Below are positions 44,719 through 53,535 of a DNA stretch of 64,000 nt, in pieces. The notes under the pieces were generated by a model. It was not told where the DNA came from. It saw only the letters and a list, made by a program, of their open reading frames with translations, and did no database searches. Source of the stretch: Rs1 sp038900335 (lineage in GTDB: Bacteria > Pseudomonadota > Gammaproteobacteria > Pseudomonadales > Balneatricaceae). A program made the translations under genes and the position numbers. Position 1 is the first letter of the stretch, and the number at the start of each line of letters is the position of its first letter. The DNA lies in the NCBI GenBank assembly GCA_038900335.1, contig JBBMRB010000010.1, positions 62,001 through 126,000 on the forward strand. Direction: 5' to 3'.

Positions 44719-47700
44719 CTAGATTTCAGTGTTACTCATTAAGCTGGTATTACCTCCAGCTGCAGTGGTATCAACACAAAGATGGCGCTCTAGGACAAAA
44801 CGCTCTGCTGATGCTTCATTGATCAACGGGATTAATGCGCCAGATCGTGCGGCTAATGCGCAGCGATAATCGCGCAACGTGTCAGTTGGTGCATCACTGG
44901 CAATGGCTTCTATATTTGCAAGCTGAGTTAAAGTAGTGGGCTCTAACACTGCGTTTAACACGATAAAAGGGATCGCTAATTGCGATGCACTTTTTGCTAA
45001 TGCCGTGAATTGAGCATCTGCTGAATCCGCTGTCACTAACACCACACTATTGCCTTGTGATAATGCACTTAAGCATAATGCTAGGCTGCTTTGGATATCG
45101 TGACCTAAACATAACACTAAACCTCTTGGCACTTGCGATAAAACATTGAGCTCGCCAGTAGGGCCCGCCATATTGATCGGATCATGAGTCGCTGCAATAG
45201 CCTCTAGCAAAGGGGCACTATTCGCCAGCTCTGTTAGCCACTGGCTTAGCACGCTTTGGCGCTGTTTAGCCTTACGCCATTTTTTAGCAGCGCTTGAGGC
45301 GATCACACTATCAATGGTGCTCTGTACTAAACTGGTAGCAATCACGGTTGCTTGTTGTGCCGGCTTTTTAGAGGCTAGCAGTTGCGGCTTTAGAAAACGT
45401 TTTAAGTAATGTGGGCCACCTGCTTTAGGCCCTGTTCCCGATAAGCCTTCACCACCAAAAGGTTGTGAGCCAACAACGGCGCCAATTTGGTTGCGGTTGA
45501 TGTAAGTGTTACCCGCTTTGATATGGCTTGAGAGAAAATGAACTCTACTTTCTACTCGTGAATGCACACCAAATGTTAGGCCGTACTTCTGTGCATTAAT
45601 GGTATCAATAACTTTACCTAAATCTTTGCCCTTAAAGGTGGCGACATGCAAGATAGGTCCGAAAATTTCTTCCGCCAGCTCTTCTATCCCAGTCACTTTT
45701 AAGACAGTAGGGGCAACGAACAAACCTTGTGTTGGCGCATCAATCGTTTTTAATAGTTTGCCTTGCGCTGCAAAGCTAGCGCAGTGCTTAACAATTTTAT
45801 CTTTCGCTAGCTGATCAATAACAGGGCCGACATCGGTGCTCAGTGCATTAGGGTTAGCTACTACTAATTGATCCATCGCGCCGTACAGCATGTCTAGTAA
45901 ATGATCGGCAATATCTTCTTGTAGATAGAGCATACGCAGTGCAGAGCAGCGTTGACCGGCACTTTGAAAAGCAGAGGCAATAACATCACGAACCACTTGT
46001 TCAGGTAGTGCTGTTGAATCGACAATCATTGCATTGAGACCACCCGTTTCAGCTATCAGTGGTGCTTCAGGTGGTAGCGTGCTCGCCATTGTCTGGTTAA
46101 TACGCTGTGCTGTCGGTGTTGACCCTGTGAAGCAAATGCCTGCGATACGTGGATCACTCGTTAGCTGCGCACCGACAATTGCACCTTTACCAGGTAATAA
46201 CTGGATAGCATCTTGGTGTATGCCAGCTGTGTGCATTAGTTCAACTGCCTTTGCTGCGATCAACGTTGTTTGTTCAGCAGGTTTAGCGAGTACAGTGTTA
46301 CCTGCTGCTAGCGCTGCTAAAATTTGCCCTGAGAAAATAGCGAGTGGGAAATTCCACGGTGAAATACAAGTAATCACCCCGCGGCCATCTTTGTTTTCTG
46401 CTTTTTGCTCAGCTTGATCGGCGTAGTAGCGAGCAAAGTCGACCGCTTCACGCACTTCACCAATGGCATCTAGTAATGTTTTACCCGCTTCACGCGTTAA
46501 TAATGAAAATAATTCGATTGAATGCTCTTCATACAAATCAGCAAGTTTTCTTAAGTAACTCGCACGCTGTGCAGCGGGCACTGCGTTCCAGCGGGCAAAG
46601 CCTTCACTGGCGCCACTAATCGCAGCATCGACTTGTTGCGCTGTCGACTCTTGAACACTGCCGACAATATCACTAGCATCAGCTGGGTTATAAACACTGA
46701 TGGCTACTGAACTGTTATCCGTTTGAGGCGCGCTAATTAATGCACTGGCATGCCATTGTTTGCTTTTAAATTCAGCGCTTTGTGCGTTGATGTCATTAAT
46801 CGTTTTAGCATCTGTTATATCCCAGCCTTTAGAGTTGCGTCGCTGTGCGCCAAATAAGTCTTTTGGAGATGGGATTTGTTGGCTGGCGATTTTATCGTTT
46901 AATGCCAACACTGCATCAATAGGATCACGGGCAATGTCTTCAGGTTTAATAGTGGTATCAACAATTTGGTTTACAAAAGAGCTGTTAGCACCGTTTTCTA
47001 ATAAGCGACGTACTAGGTATGCAAGTAAGTCACGATGAGCACCGACGGGTGCGTAAATACGACAGCGAGTATTGTTTTGCTCAAATACTTGCTGATGTAG
47101 TGATTCGCCCATACCGTGCAAACGTTGGAATTCGTATTGCTCAACAGGTAAATTTTTGGCCAGTTGTAAAATAGCTGAAACAGTGTGTGCATTGTGAGTG
47201 GCAAATTGCGGATAAATACGATCCGCCATGGCCACTAGTTTCTTAGCGCAACAAATATAGGATACATCTGAGTTTACTTTGCGAGTAAATACAGGGTAGC
47301 CAGTGAGGCCAAGTTCTTGAGCGCGTTTGATTTCAGCATCCCAATAGGCGCCTTTTACTAAGCGTACCATGATTTTTCGATCAAGCTTTTGTGCTAAAGC
47401 GTATAGCCAATCTAATACGAAACTAGCACGTGGTCCAAATGCTTGGACAACAACGCCAAAACCATCCCAGCCTTTTAGCGATGGGTCTGAGAGTACCGCT
47501 TCAATAACATCTAGTGATAAATCGAGACGATCAGCTTCTTCAGCATCAATGTTAAAACCCATGTTGGCAGCTTTTGCCTGTTTTACCAATGACAGAGTAC
47601 GAGGTACTAGTATATCGAGTACTTGCTCTTTTTGCGGGTATTCATAACGTGAGTGCAATGCTGATAGTTTAACCGAAATACCTGGGTTTAGACGGATATC

Positions 47701-48417
47701 TGGCTGGCTACAAAAAGCGGTAAGTTCAGTAATCGCATTTGAGTAAGCGCTGTGGTAGCGCAGTGCATCACTATCGGTGATAGCCGCTTCGCCGAGCATA
47801 TCATAAGAATAGGAATAGCCTTGTTTCTCTAATTTGCTGGCGCGCTTGCACGCTTCATTAATGGTGCGGCCTAATACGAACTGGCTGCCTAGCTCTTTCA
47901 TTGCTTGGCCAACGGCGGTGCGTACTAGCGGCTCACCTAGTCTTTTAACGAGTGAGCGAATAGATTTGGCGACGCTTTTCTCTTGGTGCTCGTCATCATC
48001 TGAACTGCCAGTAGGTGCAATTACTTTACCTGTTAGCAATAGCGCCCAAGTTGATGTGTTCACTAGTGAAGAGTTTGAAGAGCCTAGGTGGCTGTGCCAG
48101 TTACCGCTGGTTATTTTGTCTTCGATCAATGCATCGATAGTGTAAGAGTCGGGCACACGTAATAACGCTTCAGCGAGGCACATTAGCGCAACGCCTTCTT
48201 TAGTTGATAAGCCGTATTCAGCGAGGAATTTCTCCATCATTGAGGGCTGCCCTTTTGCTCTTACATCGCTGACTAATTGCGCAGCTTGCACAGAGATGGC
48301 ATTACGGGTATCAGCACTAATATCAGCGCGCTCTATCAAATTTTTGATAGCTACTTGTTCAGGCGCTAGATACTGGTCGAGTATAGTGGTGCGTATAGCA
48401 GAAAGTGTGTGATCCAT
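44719..48417 (-). CDS. putA: Bifunctional proline dehydrogenase / P5C dehydrogenase, without DNA-binding domain
   Basis: A 1232-residue PutA. The N terminus starts directly in the helical arm (IRTTILDQYLAPEQ), so the ribbon-helix-helix repressor domain of E. coli PutA is missing. Proline dehydrogenase barrel: VKLSALHSRYEYPQ, NIDAEEADRLDLSLDV, RLVKGAYWDAEIKRAQ, ATHNAHTV, FQRLHGMGE. P5C dehydrogenase: ISPWNFPLAIFSGQ, GFTGSTPTAQRI, and the catalytic Cys in AGQRCSALRML. The tail after about 1030 fits the extra C-terminal domain of type B PutA. It oxidises proline to glutamate with FAD and NAD. The ATG at 48417 has GGAGA five bases ahead. Confidence 0.96.
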   Translation of the reverse strand: MDHTLSAIRTTILDQYLAPEQVAIKNLIERADISADTRNAISVQAAQLVSDVRAKGQPSMMEKFLAEYGLSTKEGVALMCLAEALLRVPDSYTIDALIEDKITSGNWHSHLGSSNSSLVNTSTWALLLTGKVIAPTGSSDDDEHQEKSVAKSIRSLVKRLGEPLVRTAVGQAMKELGSQFVLGRTINEACKRASKLEKQGYSYSYDMLGEAAITDSDALRYHSAYSNAITELTAFCSQPDIRLNPGISVKLSALHSRYEYPQKEQVLDILVPRTLSLVKQAKAANMGFNIDAEEADRLDLSLDVIEAVLSDPSLKGWDGFGVVVQAFGPRASFVLDWLYALAQKLDRKIMVRLVKGAYWDAEIKRAQELGLTGYPVFTRKVNSDVSYICCAKKLVAMADRIYPQFATHNAHTVSAILQLAKNLPVEQYEFQRLHGMGESLHQQVFEQNNTRCRIYAPVGAHRDLLAYLVRRLLENGANSSFVNQIVDTTIKPEDIARDPIDAVLALNDKIASQQIPSPKDLFGAQRRNSKGWDITDAKTINDINAQSAEFKSKQWHASALISAPQTDNSSVAISVYNPADASDIVGSVQESTAQQVDAAISGASEGFARWNAVPAAQRASYLRKLADLYEEHSIELFSLLTREAGKTLLDAIGEVREAVDFARYYADQAEQKAENKDGRGVITCISPWNFPLAIFSGQILAALAAGNTVLAKPAEQTTLIAAKAVELMHTAGIHQDAIQLLPGKGAIVGAQLTSDPRIAGICFTGSTPTAQRINQTMASTLPPEAPLIAETGGLNAMIVDSTALPEQVVRDVIASAFQSAGQRCSALRMLYLQEDIADHLLDMLYGAMDQLVVANPNALSTDVGPVIDQLAKDKIVKHCASFAAQGKLLKTIDAPTQGLFVAPTVLKVTGIEELAEEIFGPILHVATFKGKDLGKVIDTINAQKYGLTFGVHSRVESRVHFLSSHIKAGNTYINRNQIGAVVGSQPFGGEGLSGTGPKAGGPHYLKRFLKPQLLASKKPAQQATVIATSLVQSTIDSVIASSAAKKWRKAKQRQSVLSQWLTELANSAPLLEAIAATHDPINMAGPTGELNVLSQVPRGLVLCLGHDIQSSLALCLSALSQGNSVVLVTADSADAQFTALAKSASQLAIPFIVLNAVLEPTTLTQLANIEAIASDAPTDTLRDYRCALAARSGALIPLINEASAERFVLERHLCVDTTAAGGNTSLMSNTEI

Positions 48418-48809
48418 AATGATCTCCAACAAGGTATATTAGATAAGCTAATTGACGTTTATTTTTTTAGTTACGTGCTGACTTGTTATCAGTGATTTAT
48501 GTGACTAAGTTGAGCCATTCTAGCAATTTAAAAAGAAACGTTTTCTCTAAAAAATATAATATTAATTGCTTTATCACTTAGTTTTTTCTGCTTTTTAGAT
48601 ATTATTATTATTTTTTAAGTGTTTTTTAGGTAATAGTTATTATGGTGACTTTTCGATATTGAATGTTTTCTAAAGATAGTAAAAATATCTATTTTTTTCA
48701 GTGAGTTGCTTGCAAGGTTAGTTGTTATCAGCTCTAGTGCCAACGCTGTTTTAATTTCACTATGGTTACGCTGGTGGTTATCAGCTAACAGTTAATGGCT
48801 GATGTTGAT
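48418..48809. other. Intergenic region upstream of putA
   Basis: About 390 AT-rich bases between the YiiX-like gene end and putA. It must carry the putA promoter. A weak inverted repeat (ATCAGC...GCTGAT, about 48780-48803) follows the YiiX-like gene. No ORF or clear operator seen; with no repressor domain on PutA, control must come from elsewhere. Confidence 0.5.
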
Positions 48810-49589
48810 TTATTGTGCTTGTTCCTCTGCTTCGTCCTCTTCTTCCCATTTAAGGTTACGATAATTAAAGCCGCTTTGTACGATAGGTTTAATGATTTCA
48901 AAATAAGGCGATACATCAAAATCTCTAGGTGCAAATAAGCTGGGGTCTCTGCGACGATGCAGCATTTCATAGTTTTTGATGCACTGGGTATCTCTAGGGT
49001 TTACATAGGCGATATCTGGCAGTATTGGATACTTAATAGATTGAAATGCTTGTGCAATTAGCGAAGAGCAAATGGCTCTGGTTGGATCGCCACTACCTAA
49101 AGATAGTGCTTTTCTTCGCCATTTAATAGGTATTGGCGGTGTCGGAATCAAATAGCGAGCTAGATCAAAGATGTTTTTTAAATCATAACGATCACCTATT
49201 CTGCCACAGCCAAATTCTAATATTTGCTCGATTTCCGCCTCGGATAAACCGATAGGGCGACAAATGCGGGTGTGTTGTTGGCTATATTGACTTAAAGGCA
49301 CCACTCTAACGCCTTCCACAACATCTGCCTCTAACAAAGACAGCATTTCTTTACCGTCTTGAGCACCTAAATGATCACCGATGTACAATGTGGCATGGGA
49401 CCAAGTCGACTGAGTTAAAAATTTGATACTCGTACTGAATTTACTATTGCCCTCAATGAGTAAAATATCACCTTTGCGCAGGGTGCGTTGCAGCAGCTCT
49501 GGGTTGTTGGTTGTGCACAGAGTATCGTTACTTTCTGGTTTTGATAAAAAAGAAGCCAGCGTCTTGCCAATGAATCTTATTAACTGCAC
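48810..49589 (-). CDS. YiiX/YebB-like permuted NlpC/P60 cysteine hydrolase
   Basis: A 259-residue protein of the circularly permuted papain-like group. The His comes first (LTQSTWSHATLYIGDHLGAQ near residue 65) and the Cys later (AICSSLIAQAFQS near 170), the order seen in YiiX. No signal peptide is visible, so it is probably cytoplasmic or membrane-associated through its N-terminal helix. The start is GTG with AGGAG ahead. Family members are thought to cleave amide or thioester bonds of lipids or peptides; substrate unknown. The C terminus is very acidic. Monocistronic. Confidence 0.8.
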   Translation of the reverse strand: MQLIRFIGKTLASFLSKPESNDTLCTTNNPELLQRTLRKGDILLIEGNSKFSTSIKFLTQSTWSHATLYIGDHLGAQDGKEMLSLLEADVVEGVRVVPLSQYSQQHTRICRPIGLSEAEIEQILEFGCGRIGDRYDLKNIFDLARYLIPTPPIPIKWRRKALSLGSGDPTRAICSSLIAQAFQSIKYPILPDIAYVNPRDTQCIKNYEMLHRRRDPSLFAPRDFDVSPYFEIIKPIVQSGFNYRNLKWEEEDEAEEQAQ

Positions 49590-49884
49590 ATAATGCTCCT
49601 GTATAAATACTTTTATTTATATTAGATCGGCTTAACAGACAAAACAAGAAAAGTTACTAATGACTATATAGTATACAGTGCATTGATTAGCTCGTTGAGT
49701 GTTATAAAACAACGGCTAATATCGCCAGTCATGATAATATATCGTTACATAAAGCGTAAGAGTGATGAGGACAAGCCCAAGACTTGCAGCGGTTGTCTAA
49801 AATGCTGGCTAATGAGTTCTGTGTTTCACAACTTAGCTTAATGTGATCAAAGATATAAATTATTTAAACACTAACGGATTTCAC
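49590..49884. other. Divergent intergenic region of YiiX-like gene and tdk
   Basis: About 295 AT-rich bases holding both promoters. No clear operator, repeat or RNA fold seen. Confidence 0.5.
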
Positions 49885-50466
49885 ATGGCTCAATTATATT
49901 TTTATTACTCTGCAATGAATGCAGGTAAATCTACCTCGCTATTACAATCAGCTCATAATTATAGCGAGCAGGGTATGTCGGTTTTACTTTATACGGCTGC
50001 TGTTGATGAGCGCGTTAAAAAAGGTGTCATTGCATCACGTATTGGTTTGCAAAGTGCTGCGCAAATTTTTGAAGCCAAAAGCCAGTTGTTTGATGAAATA
50101 GCAAAACTGCACCAACAAACACCTTATCATTGTATCTTTGTCGATGAAGCGCAGTTCCTATCGCGTGAACAGGTAGATCAGTTGGCAAGAGTGGTTGATT
50201 TATTAGGTATCCCAGTGTTGTGCTACGGCATTCGCTCTGATTTTCAAGGCGAGCTATTTCCAGGATCACAGCGCTTATTAAACATTGCGGATAAATTGAC
50301 GGAGCTAAAAGCAGTCTGCCACTGCGGTAGAAAAGCGACTATGGTGGTGCGAAAGGATGCAGCAGGTGACGTTGTTAAGGCGGGAGAGCAGGTAGTCATT
50401 GGCGGCAACGATAGCTATGAGTCTATGTGCCGCCATCATTTTTTCTCAGTTATGGCGGTGTATTAA
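49885..50466 (+). CDS. tdk: Thymidine kinase (TK1-like)
   Basis: A 193-residue type II thymidine kinase. P-loop is SAMNAGKSTSLLQ at about residues 8-20; the catalytic Glu is in CIFVDEAQFLSREQV; CHCGRKATMVVR and CRHHF carry the zinc-binding Cys/His set; the lasso loop ends with DSYESMCR. It phosphorylates thymidine for salvage. The upstream in-frame start at 49843 would add 14 residues with no family counterpart, so MAQLYFYYSAMNAGKS is chosen. Confidence 0.95.
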   Translation: MAQLYFYYSAMNAGKSTSLLQSAHNYSEQGMSVLLYTAAVDERVKKGVIASRIGLQSAAQIFEAKSQLFDEIAKLHQQTPYHCIFVDEAQFLSREQVDQLARVVDLLGIPVLCYGIRSDFQGELFPGSQRLLNIADKLTELKAVCHCGRKATMVVRKDAAGDVVKAGEQVVIGGNDSYESMCRHHFFSVMAVY

Positions 50467-50482
50467 ACGATATCTTTGTTAC

Positions 50483-50683
50483 TTAGGTTTTATCTGTGTA
50501 ACTATCGCTTAAGTACTGTGATAGGGCTTTGTTCTCGCGGTGCATTTCTATTGCGCGTCTAGCGGCGAATAGCCGTTGAGATCGCTTTTTTTTATTATCG
50601 TTTCTTTGGTTGTCTTCAAAACCAACAATAGCATTGAAAATTTCAGCCTCTAAGCTGCTGTTATCTACATCGGTATTTAGCAT
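50483..50683 (-). CDS. Small PA3496-like protein, copy 1
   Basis: A 66-residue charged protein. The second half RLFAARRAIEMHRENKALSQYL matches its neighbour at 51012 and resembles the PA3496 family (annotated as putative envelope integrity proteins), although no signal or membrane segment is visible. The ATG at 50683 has GGAG six bases ahead. It is convergent with tdk at 16 bases. Function unknown. Confidence 0.65.
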   Translation of the reverse strand: MLNTDVDNSSLEAEIFNAIVGFEDNQRNDNKKKRSQRLFAARRAIEMHRENKALSQYLSDSYTDKT

Positions 50684-50865
50684 ATACACTCCAATCGTCA
50701 GAAGGTAGTTGTTTGATGGCAAAGATGAATAATCAAGCGATATTCAATAACATCACAATAACTAGTCAATGTTACTGGCAAATGACAAAAAAACGACAGT
50801 TTAGATAAAGTGGGGCTAATAACAGTGAGCGCGATTAATGCTTTGAAAGCTGTTACAGATAGTGA

Positions 50866-50930
50866 GTACTGATGCTGGTATTGAAAGCGGGTACTGATGT
50901 TAGTATTGAAAGTCAGTATTGATAATTATT
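50866..50930. repeat. 25-base direct repeat, two full copies and a partial third
   Basis: GTACTGATGCTGGTATTGAA at 50866 recurs as GTACTGATGTTAGTATTGAA at 50891, with a decayed third unit from 50916. Spacing is 25 bases with no unique spacer, so it is a small tandem duplication, not a CRISPR array. Confidence 0.7.
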
Positions 50931-50948
50931 AATGACAAGTATGGGACA

Positions 50949-50977
50949 TAAGAGCTGAATAAACTATTCAGCTCTTA
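50949..50977 (-). terminator. Terminator of small paralogue copy 2
   Basis: Perfect 13-base stem (50949-50961 with 50965-50977), three-base loop, 35 bases after the stop of the minus-strand gene. Confidence 0.8.
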
Positions 50978-51011
50978 ATGTTTTATTTGTAATAATATTA
51001 ATAGCACTGGG

Positions 51012-51209
51012 CTATTCGTCTAGCCATTCGTCATATAATGCTTTTTTAAGCTCTTTGTTTTCTTGATGGGTTTCAATCGCTCGTCGCGCTGCGAGTGTGC
51101 GTTTTAATTGCTCTTCTTTTTTTTCATTTTTGGTTTGCTCTTCGAAACCTATAAGGGTGTCGATAATAGCAATGTTATCTGCTGTAACGTCGATATTATT
51201 AGTAATCAT
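51012..51209 (-). CDS. Small PA3496-like protein, copy 2
   Basis: A 65-residue acidic/basic protein, paralogous to the one at 50483: both have an acidic N-terminal third with a VGFE/IGFEEQ segment, a Lys/Arg/Glu-rich middle and LAARRAIETHQENKELKKAL. It ends in DEWLDE. A good ribosome site (GGGAGAAAG) precedes the ATG and a perfect terminator follows. Function unknown; the regular charge pattern predicts a long helix. Confidence 0.7.
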   Translation of the reverse strand: MITNNIDVTADNIAIIDTLIGFEEQTKNEKKEEQLKRTLAARRAIETHQENKELKKALYDEWLDE

Positions 51210-51360
51210 TAAGCTTTCTCCCTCAAAATCTTGTATGTAATTACCTCAAGGCAGTCGAATACTGTACATTCTGACAAGAGTAATAATTATCCAATATGAA
51301 AAAAAAGTCAATATATATTAATTTGTTAAATTACAATAAGTTATCGTGTTTTTTTAGTTT

Positions 51361-52233
51361 TTATTTAGCTGCAAAGCTGCGTTTGTCATTTTGTCGCAGG
51401 TTTTTTAGGCTGCGTTTAATCGTTTTTAAATGATCAAGTACAGCGGGTCCAAGTTTCATAGCGACACCGACTGCGAGAACGTCCATTACCACTAAATGTA
51501 ATACTCTAGAAGACATTAAGGTACTTAAGTCTTTATCCTCCTCAAGGTCGATAGGTATAGCAATGCTCGCCAGCTCAGATAACGGGGTACCACCTGGGCA
51601 CAATGTTAATAAAGTGGCGCCTGTTTCTCTGACTAATTTACAGGTATGTAGCATATCTTTAGTGCGGCCCGTTTGAGAGATAGCGACAACAACATCTTGA
51701 TCATTCATGGTAACGGCAGAGATAATTTGCATGTGTGGGTCACAGTGAGCGGCAGCGGGAATCTGTAGGCGTTGAAATTTATGTTGAGCATCGCTACACA
51801 CCGCAGCTGAAGCGCCAAAACCGTAAAATTCAACACGCCTAGCACTGGCGAGTGCATCAATTGCGGCCTCAATATTTTGCGGCTCTAAATAGTCGCGAAT
51901 ATGGATTAAATTACCGATCATAGAATCAAAAATTTTCTTTTGAAAGTCGGTGACGCTGTCCTTGCTATCGAGGGTAAATTGCTCGAAATTAGGGTTGCTT
52001 GCTAAATCTTGTGCCAACGTCATTTTAAAATCTTGAAAACCATCATACTGTAACGCGCGGCAGAACCTGACCACAGTCGGCTCGCTAACATGTGCTTTTG
52101 CAGCTAAGTCGATAATGCGCATGTGGATGACATCACTGGCGTTATCCAATACAAAATCGGCAACTTTTTGCTCTGATTTTCTTAAGTTATTGCGCTCTAG
52201 CTCGATCGATTTTAATAGGCTACTGGTATTCAA
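51361..52233 (-). CDS. hexR: HexR-type regulator of central carbon metabolism (RpiR family)
   Basis: A 290-residue protein. Residues 1-80 are the RpiR helix-turn-helix (LRKSEQKVADFVLDNASDVIHMRIIDLAAKAHVSEPTVVRFCRAL); residues about 115-255 a SIS sugar-phosphate domain (VEFYGFGASAAVCSDAQHKFQRL, VVVAISQTGRTKDM). HexR responds to 2-keto-3-deoxy-6-phosphogluconate and controls Entner-Doudoroff and related genes. No sugar gene is adjacent here, so its targets lie elsewhere. The start is TTG without a strong ribosome site. Candidate operators of the TTGT-N8-ACAA type lie upstream, suggesting autoregulation. Confidence 0.9.
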   Translation of the reverse strand: MNTSSLLKSIELERNNLRKSEQKVADFVLDNASDVIHMRIIDLAAKAHVSEPTVVRFCRALQYDGFQDFKMTLAQDLASNPNFEQFTLDSKDSVTDFQKKIFDSMIGNLIHIRDYLEPQNIEAAIDALASARRVEFYGFGASAAVCSDAQHKFQRLQIPAAAHCDPHMQIISAVTMNDQDVVVAISQTGRTKDMLHTCKLVRETGATLLTLCPGGTPLSELASIAIPIDLEEDKDLSTLMSSRVLHLVVMDVLAVGVAMKLGPAVLDHLKTIKRSLKNLRQNDKRSFAAK

Positions 52234-52625
52234 TTTGGCTTTTCACTTTTTAATGTTATTGTTATTGGAGTTATCTTTAATCAGAGCTCATAGAGCGCTG
52301 TGGCATGCTGGCTATTGATGATACATTATCTGCTTTGGCTGCCAATAAATACCATCGTAATATAGCATTTGTCGACAATGTTGTCGCAATCAACAAATTA
52401 TAGATTATCAATGGCTATTTAGTAGAGCCAATGTTGAAAAACGATAGGTTGTAAGGCATTTTATAGATAAAAAGGTGACTTCTTAACCTGTGCCATAATT
52501 AATTATTTAATTAGTGGCAAAAAACTTTACAATATAGTTCTCGATCGTTAATTCGCTATTTACTGCATTTTATCTGCAGTTAACGATAAATTACTTATGT
52601 TAGCTATTATCTTGGAAAGCCATAA
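52234..52625. other. hexR-yjaG divergent intergenic region
   Basis: About 390 bases, AT-rich, without ORFs. It contains the TTGTCGACAA / TTGT-N8-ACAA cluster near 52369-52396; the remaining sequence towards yjaG shows no element I can name. Confidence 0.55.
52369..52396. promoter_or_regulatory. Candidate HexR operator
   Basis: TTGTCGACAA is a perfect 10-base palindrome at 52369-52378, followed at 52381-52396 by TTGT-N8-ACAA, the pattern reported for Pseudomonas HexR sites. It is about 140-160 bases upstream of hexR and 230-250 upstream of yjaG. Confidence 0.5.
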
Positions 52626-53228
52626 ATGAATGATACTTTATTATTAGAATCTCAGTTACAGGAATTAGATAAGCCAAAACTCATCGCTTACTGTGTTGCT
52701 ATTACGCAGCGTCAGTTTCCTAACTTTGCTCTGTTTAGTAATTTGGTTGAATTTGGTGATGCCAAAAAGATGGCGAATGTTATCGATGGTCTCTGGCAGT
52801 CTATTGTACCTGGCGGTGCACAGATGAACTTTGAGTTGCAGCTGACTAAAGTTGAAGAAAACATGCCTGACTTAAATTTGTTTGATATGTATGGAGCATC
52901 ACCGGCGCTTGATGCCATTACTAGTTTACACGGCACTATATCGTGCCTGCTAGCAGATGAATTTGAAGAAGCGGTCACTATTAGTTTGGTTTCAAGAGAG
53001 ACCGTAGCAGGCTTTATTGAAGTCACTGAAGGTGATGATCAAATGTCAGATACTGATATTATGCGTTTAATCAGTAGCCATGGTTTAATGGAACAAGAAG
53101 AAGAGTTTCAGCAAGAGGTTATGAGCAGGCTGCAAAGTGCGAAAGTACTGGATAAAGCGTTTGTTGCAGCACTGCGTGAATTCGCAACGAATCAAGGCGT
53201 CAGTAACATCGGCATTAGTGCTGAGTAA
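52626..53228 (+). CDS. yjaG: YjaG/DUF416 family protein
   Basis: A 200-residue acidic cytoplasmic protein that follows E. coli YjaG throughout: QRQFPNFALFSNLVEFGDAKKM, VIDGLWQSIV, NFELQLTKVEENMPDLNLFDMYGASPALDAI, and the ending ALREFATNQGVSNIGI. Biochemical function unknown; often next to hupA in enterics, not here. GGAAAG precedes the ATG. Two small envelope proteins follow at close spacing, so it may head an operon. Confidence 0.87.
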   Translation: MNDTLLLESQLQELDKPKLIAYCVAITQRQFPNFALFSNLVEFGDAKKMANVIDGLWQSIVPGGAQMNFELQLTKVEENMPDLNLFDMYGASPALDAITSLHGTISCLLADEFEEAVTISLVSRETVAGFIEVTEGDDQMSDTDIMRLISSHGLMEQEEEFQQEVMSRLQSAKVLDKAFVAALREFATNQGVSNIGISAE

Positions 53229-53257
53229 TTTAGCTCTCTCAACGATAAGTAATTTCA

Positions 53258-53524
53258 ATGATTCGAATTGGTTTAATCCTATTAGTGTTTCCCTGTCTGT
53301 TGTTGATGGGGCTATATTTGCCTGAGCAATCTAGCGCTGCTGATTGTGTGGCAAACGCCGGCTCTTTCAATTATCAAGACGGTATCTGTGATACCGACAA
53401 CAACCATCCATACTCCCCTTTTATGGCGCGTAATACCCTGTTGGTTAATGCCTCAATGTTGATTGCATTATTAGGGTGTTTGATTTGTATTTTTGGCTTA
53501 TATCAACCGCGCAAAGTAAGGTAA
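53258..53524 (+). CDS. Small two-helix membrane protein, unknown
   Basis: An 88-residue protein: hydrophobic helix at about 4-22, a polar loop with two Cys (ADCVANAGSFNYQDGICD), then a second helix at about 60-80 and a basic end (PRKVR). With the basic tail inside, the loop is periplasmic and its two Cys could form a disulfide. Lies 29 bases after yjaG. No family recognised. Confidence 0.6.
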   Translation: MIRIGLILLVFPCLLLMGLYLPEQSSAADCVANAGSFNYQDGICDTDNNHPYSPFMARNTLLVNASMLIALLGCLICIFGLYQPRKVR

Positions 53525-53535
53525 GACATTTCATT

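Larger units (their letters stand above)
50684..51011. other. Intergenic region between the two small paralogues
   Basis: Holds two copies and a partial third of a 25-base direct repeat (from 50866) and a perfect terminator hairpin for copy 2. The left end must carry the promoter of copy 1. No further ORF. Confidence 0.6.

Noticed and set aside
50866..50930. Possible CRISPR-like repeat
   Set aside because: Units abut without unique spacers, only two to three copies, and no cas gene nearby; simple tandem duplication.
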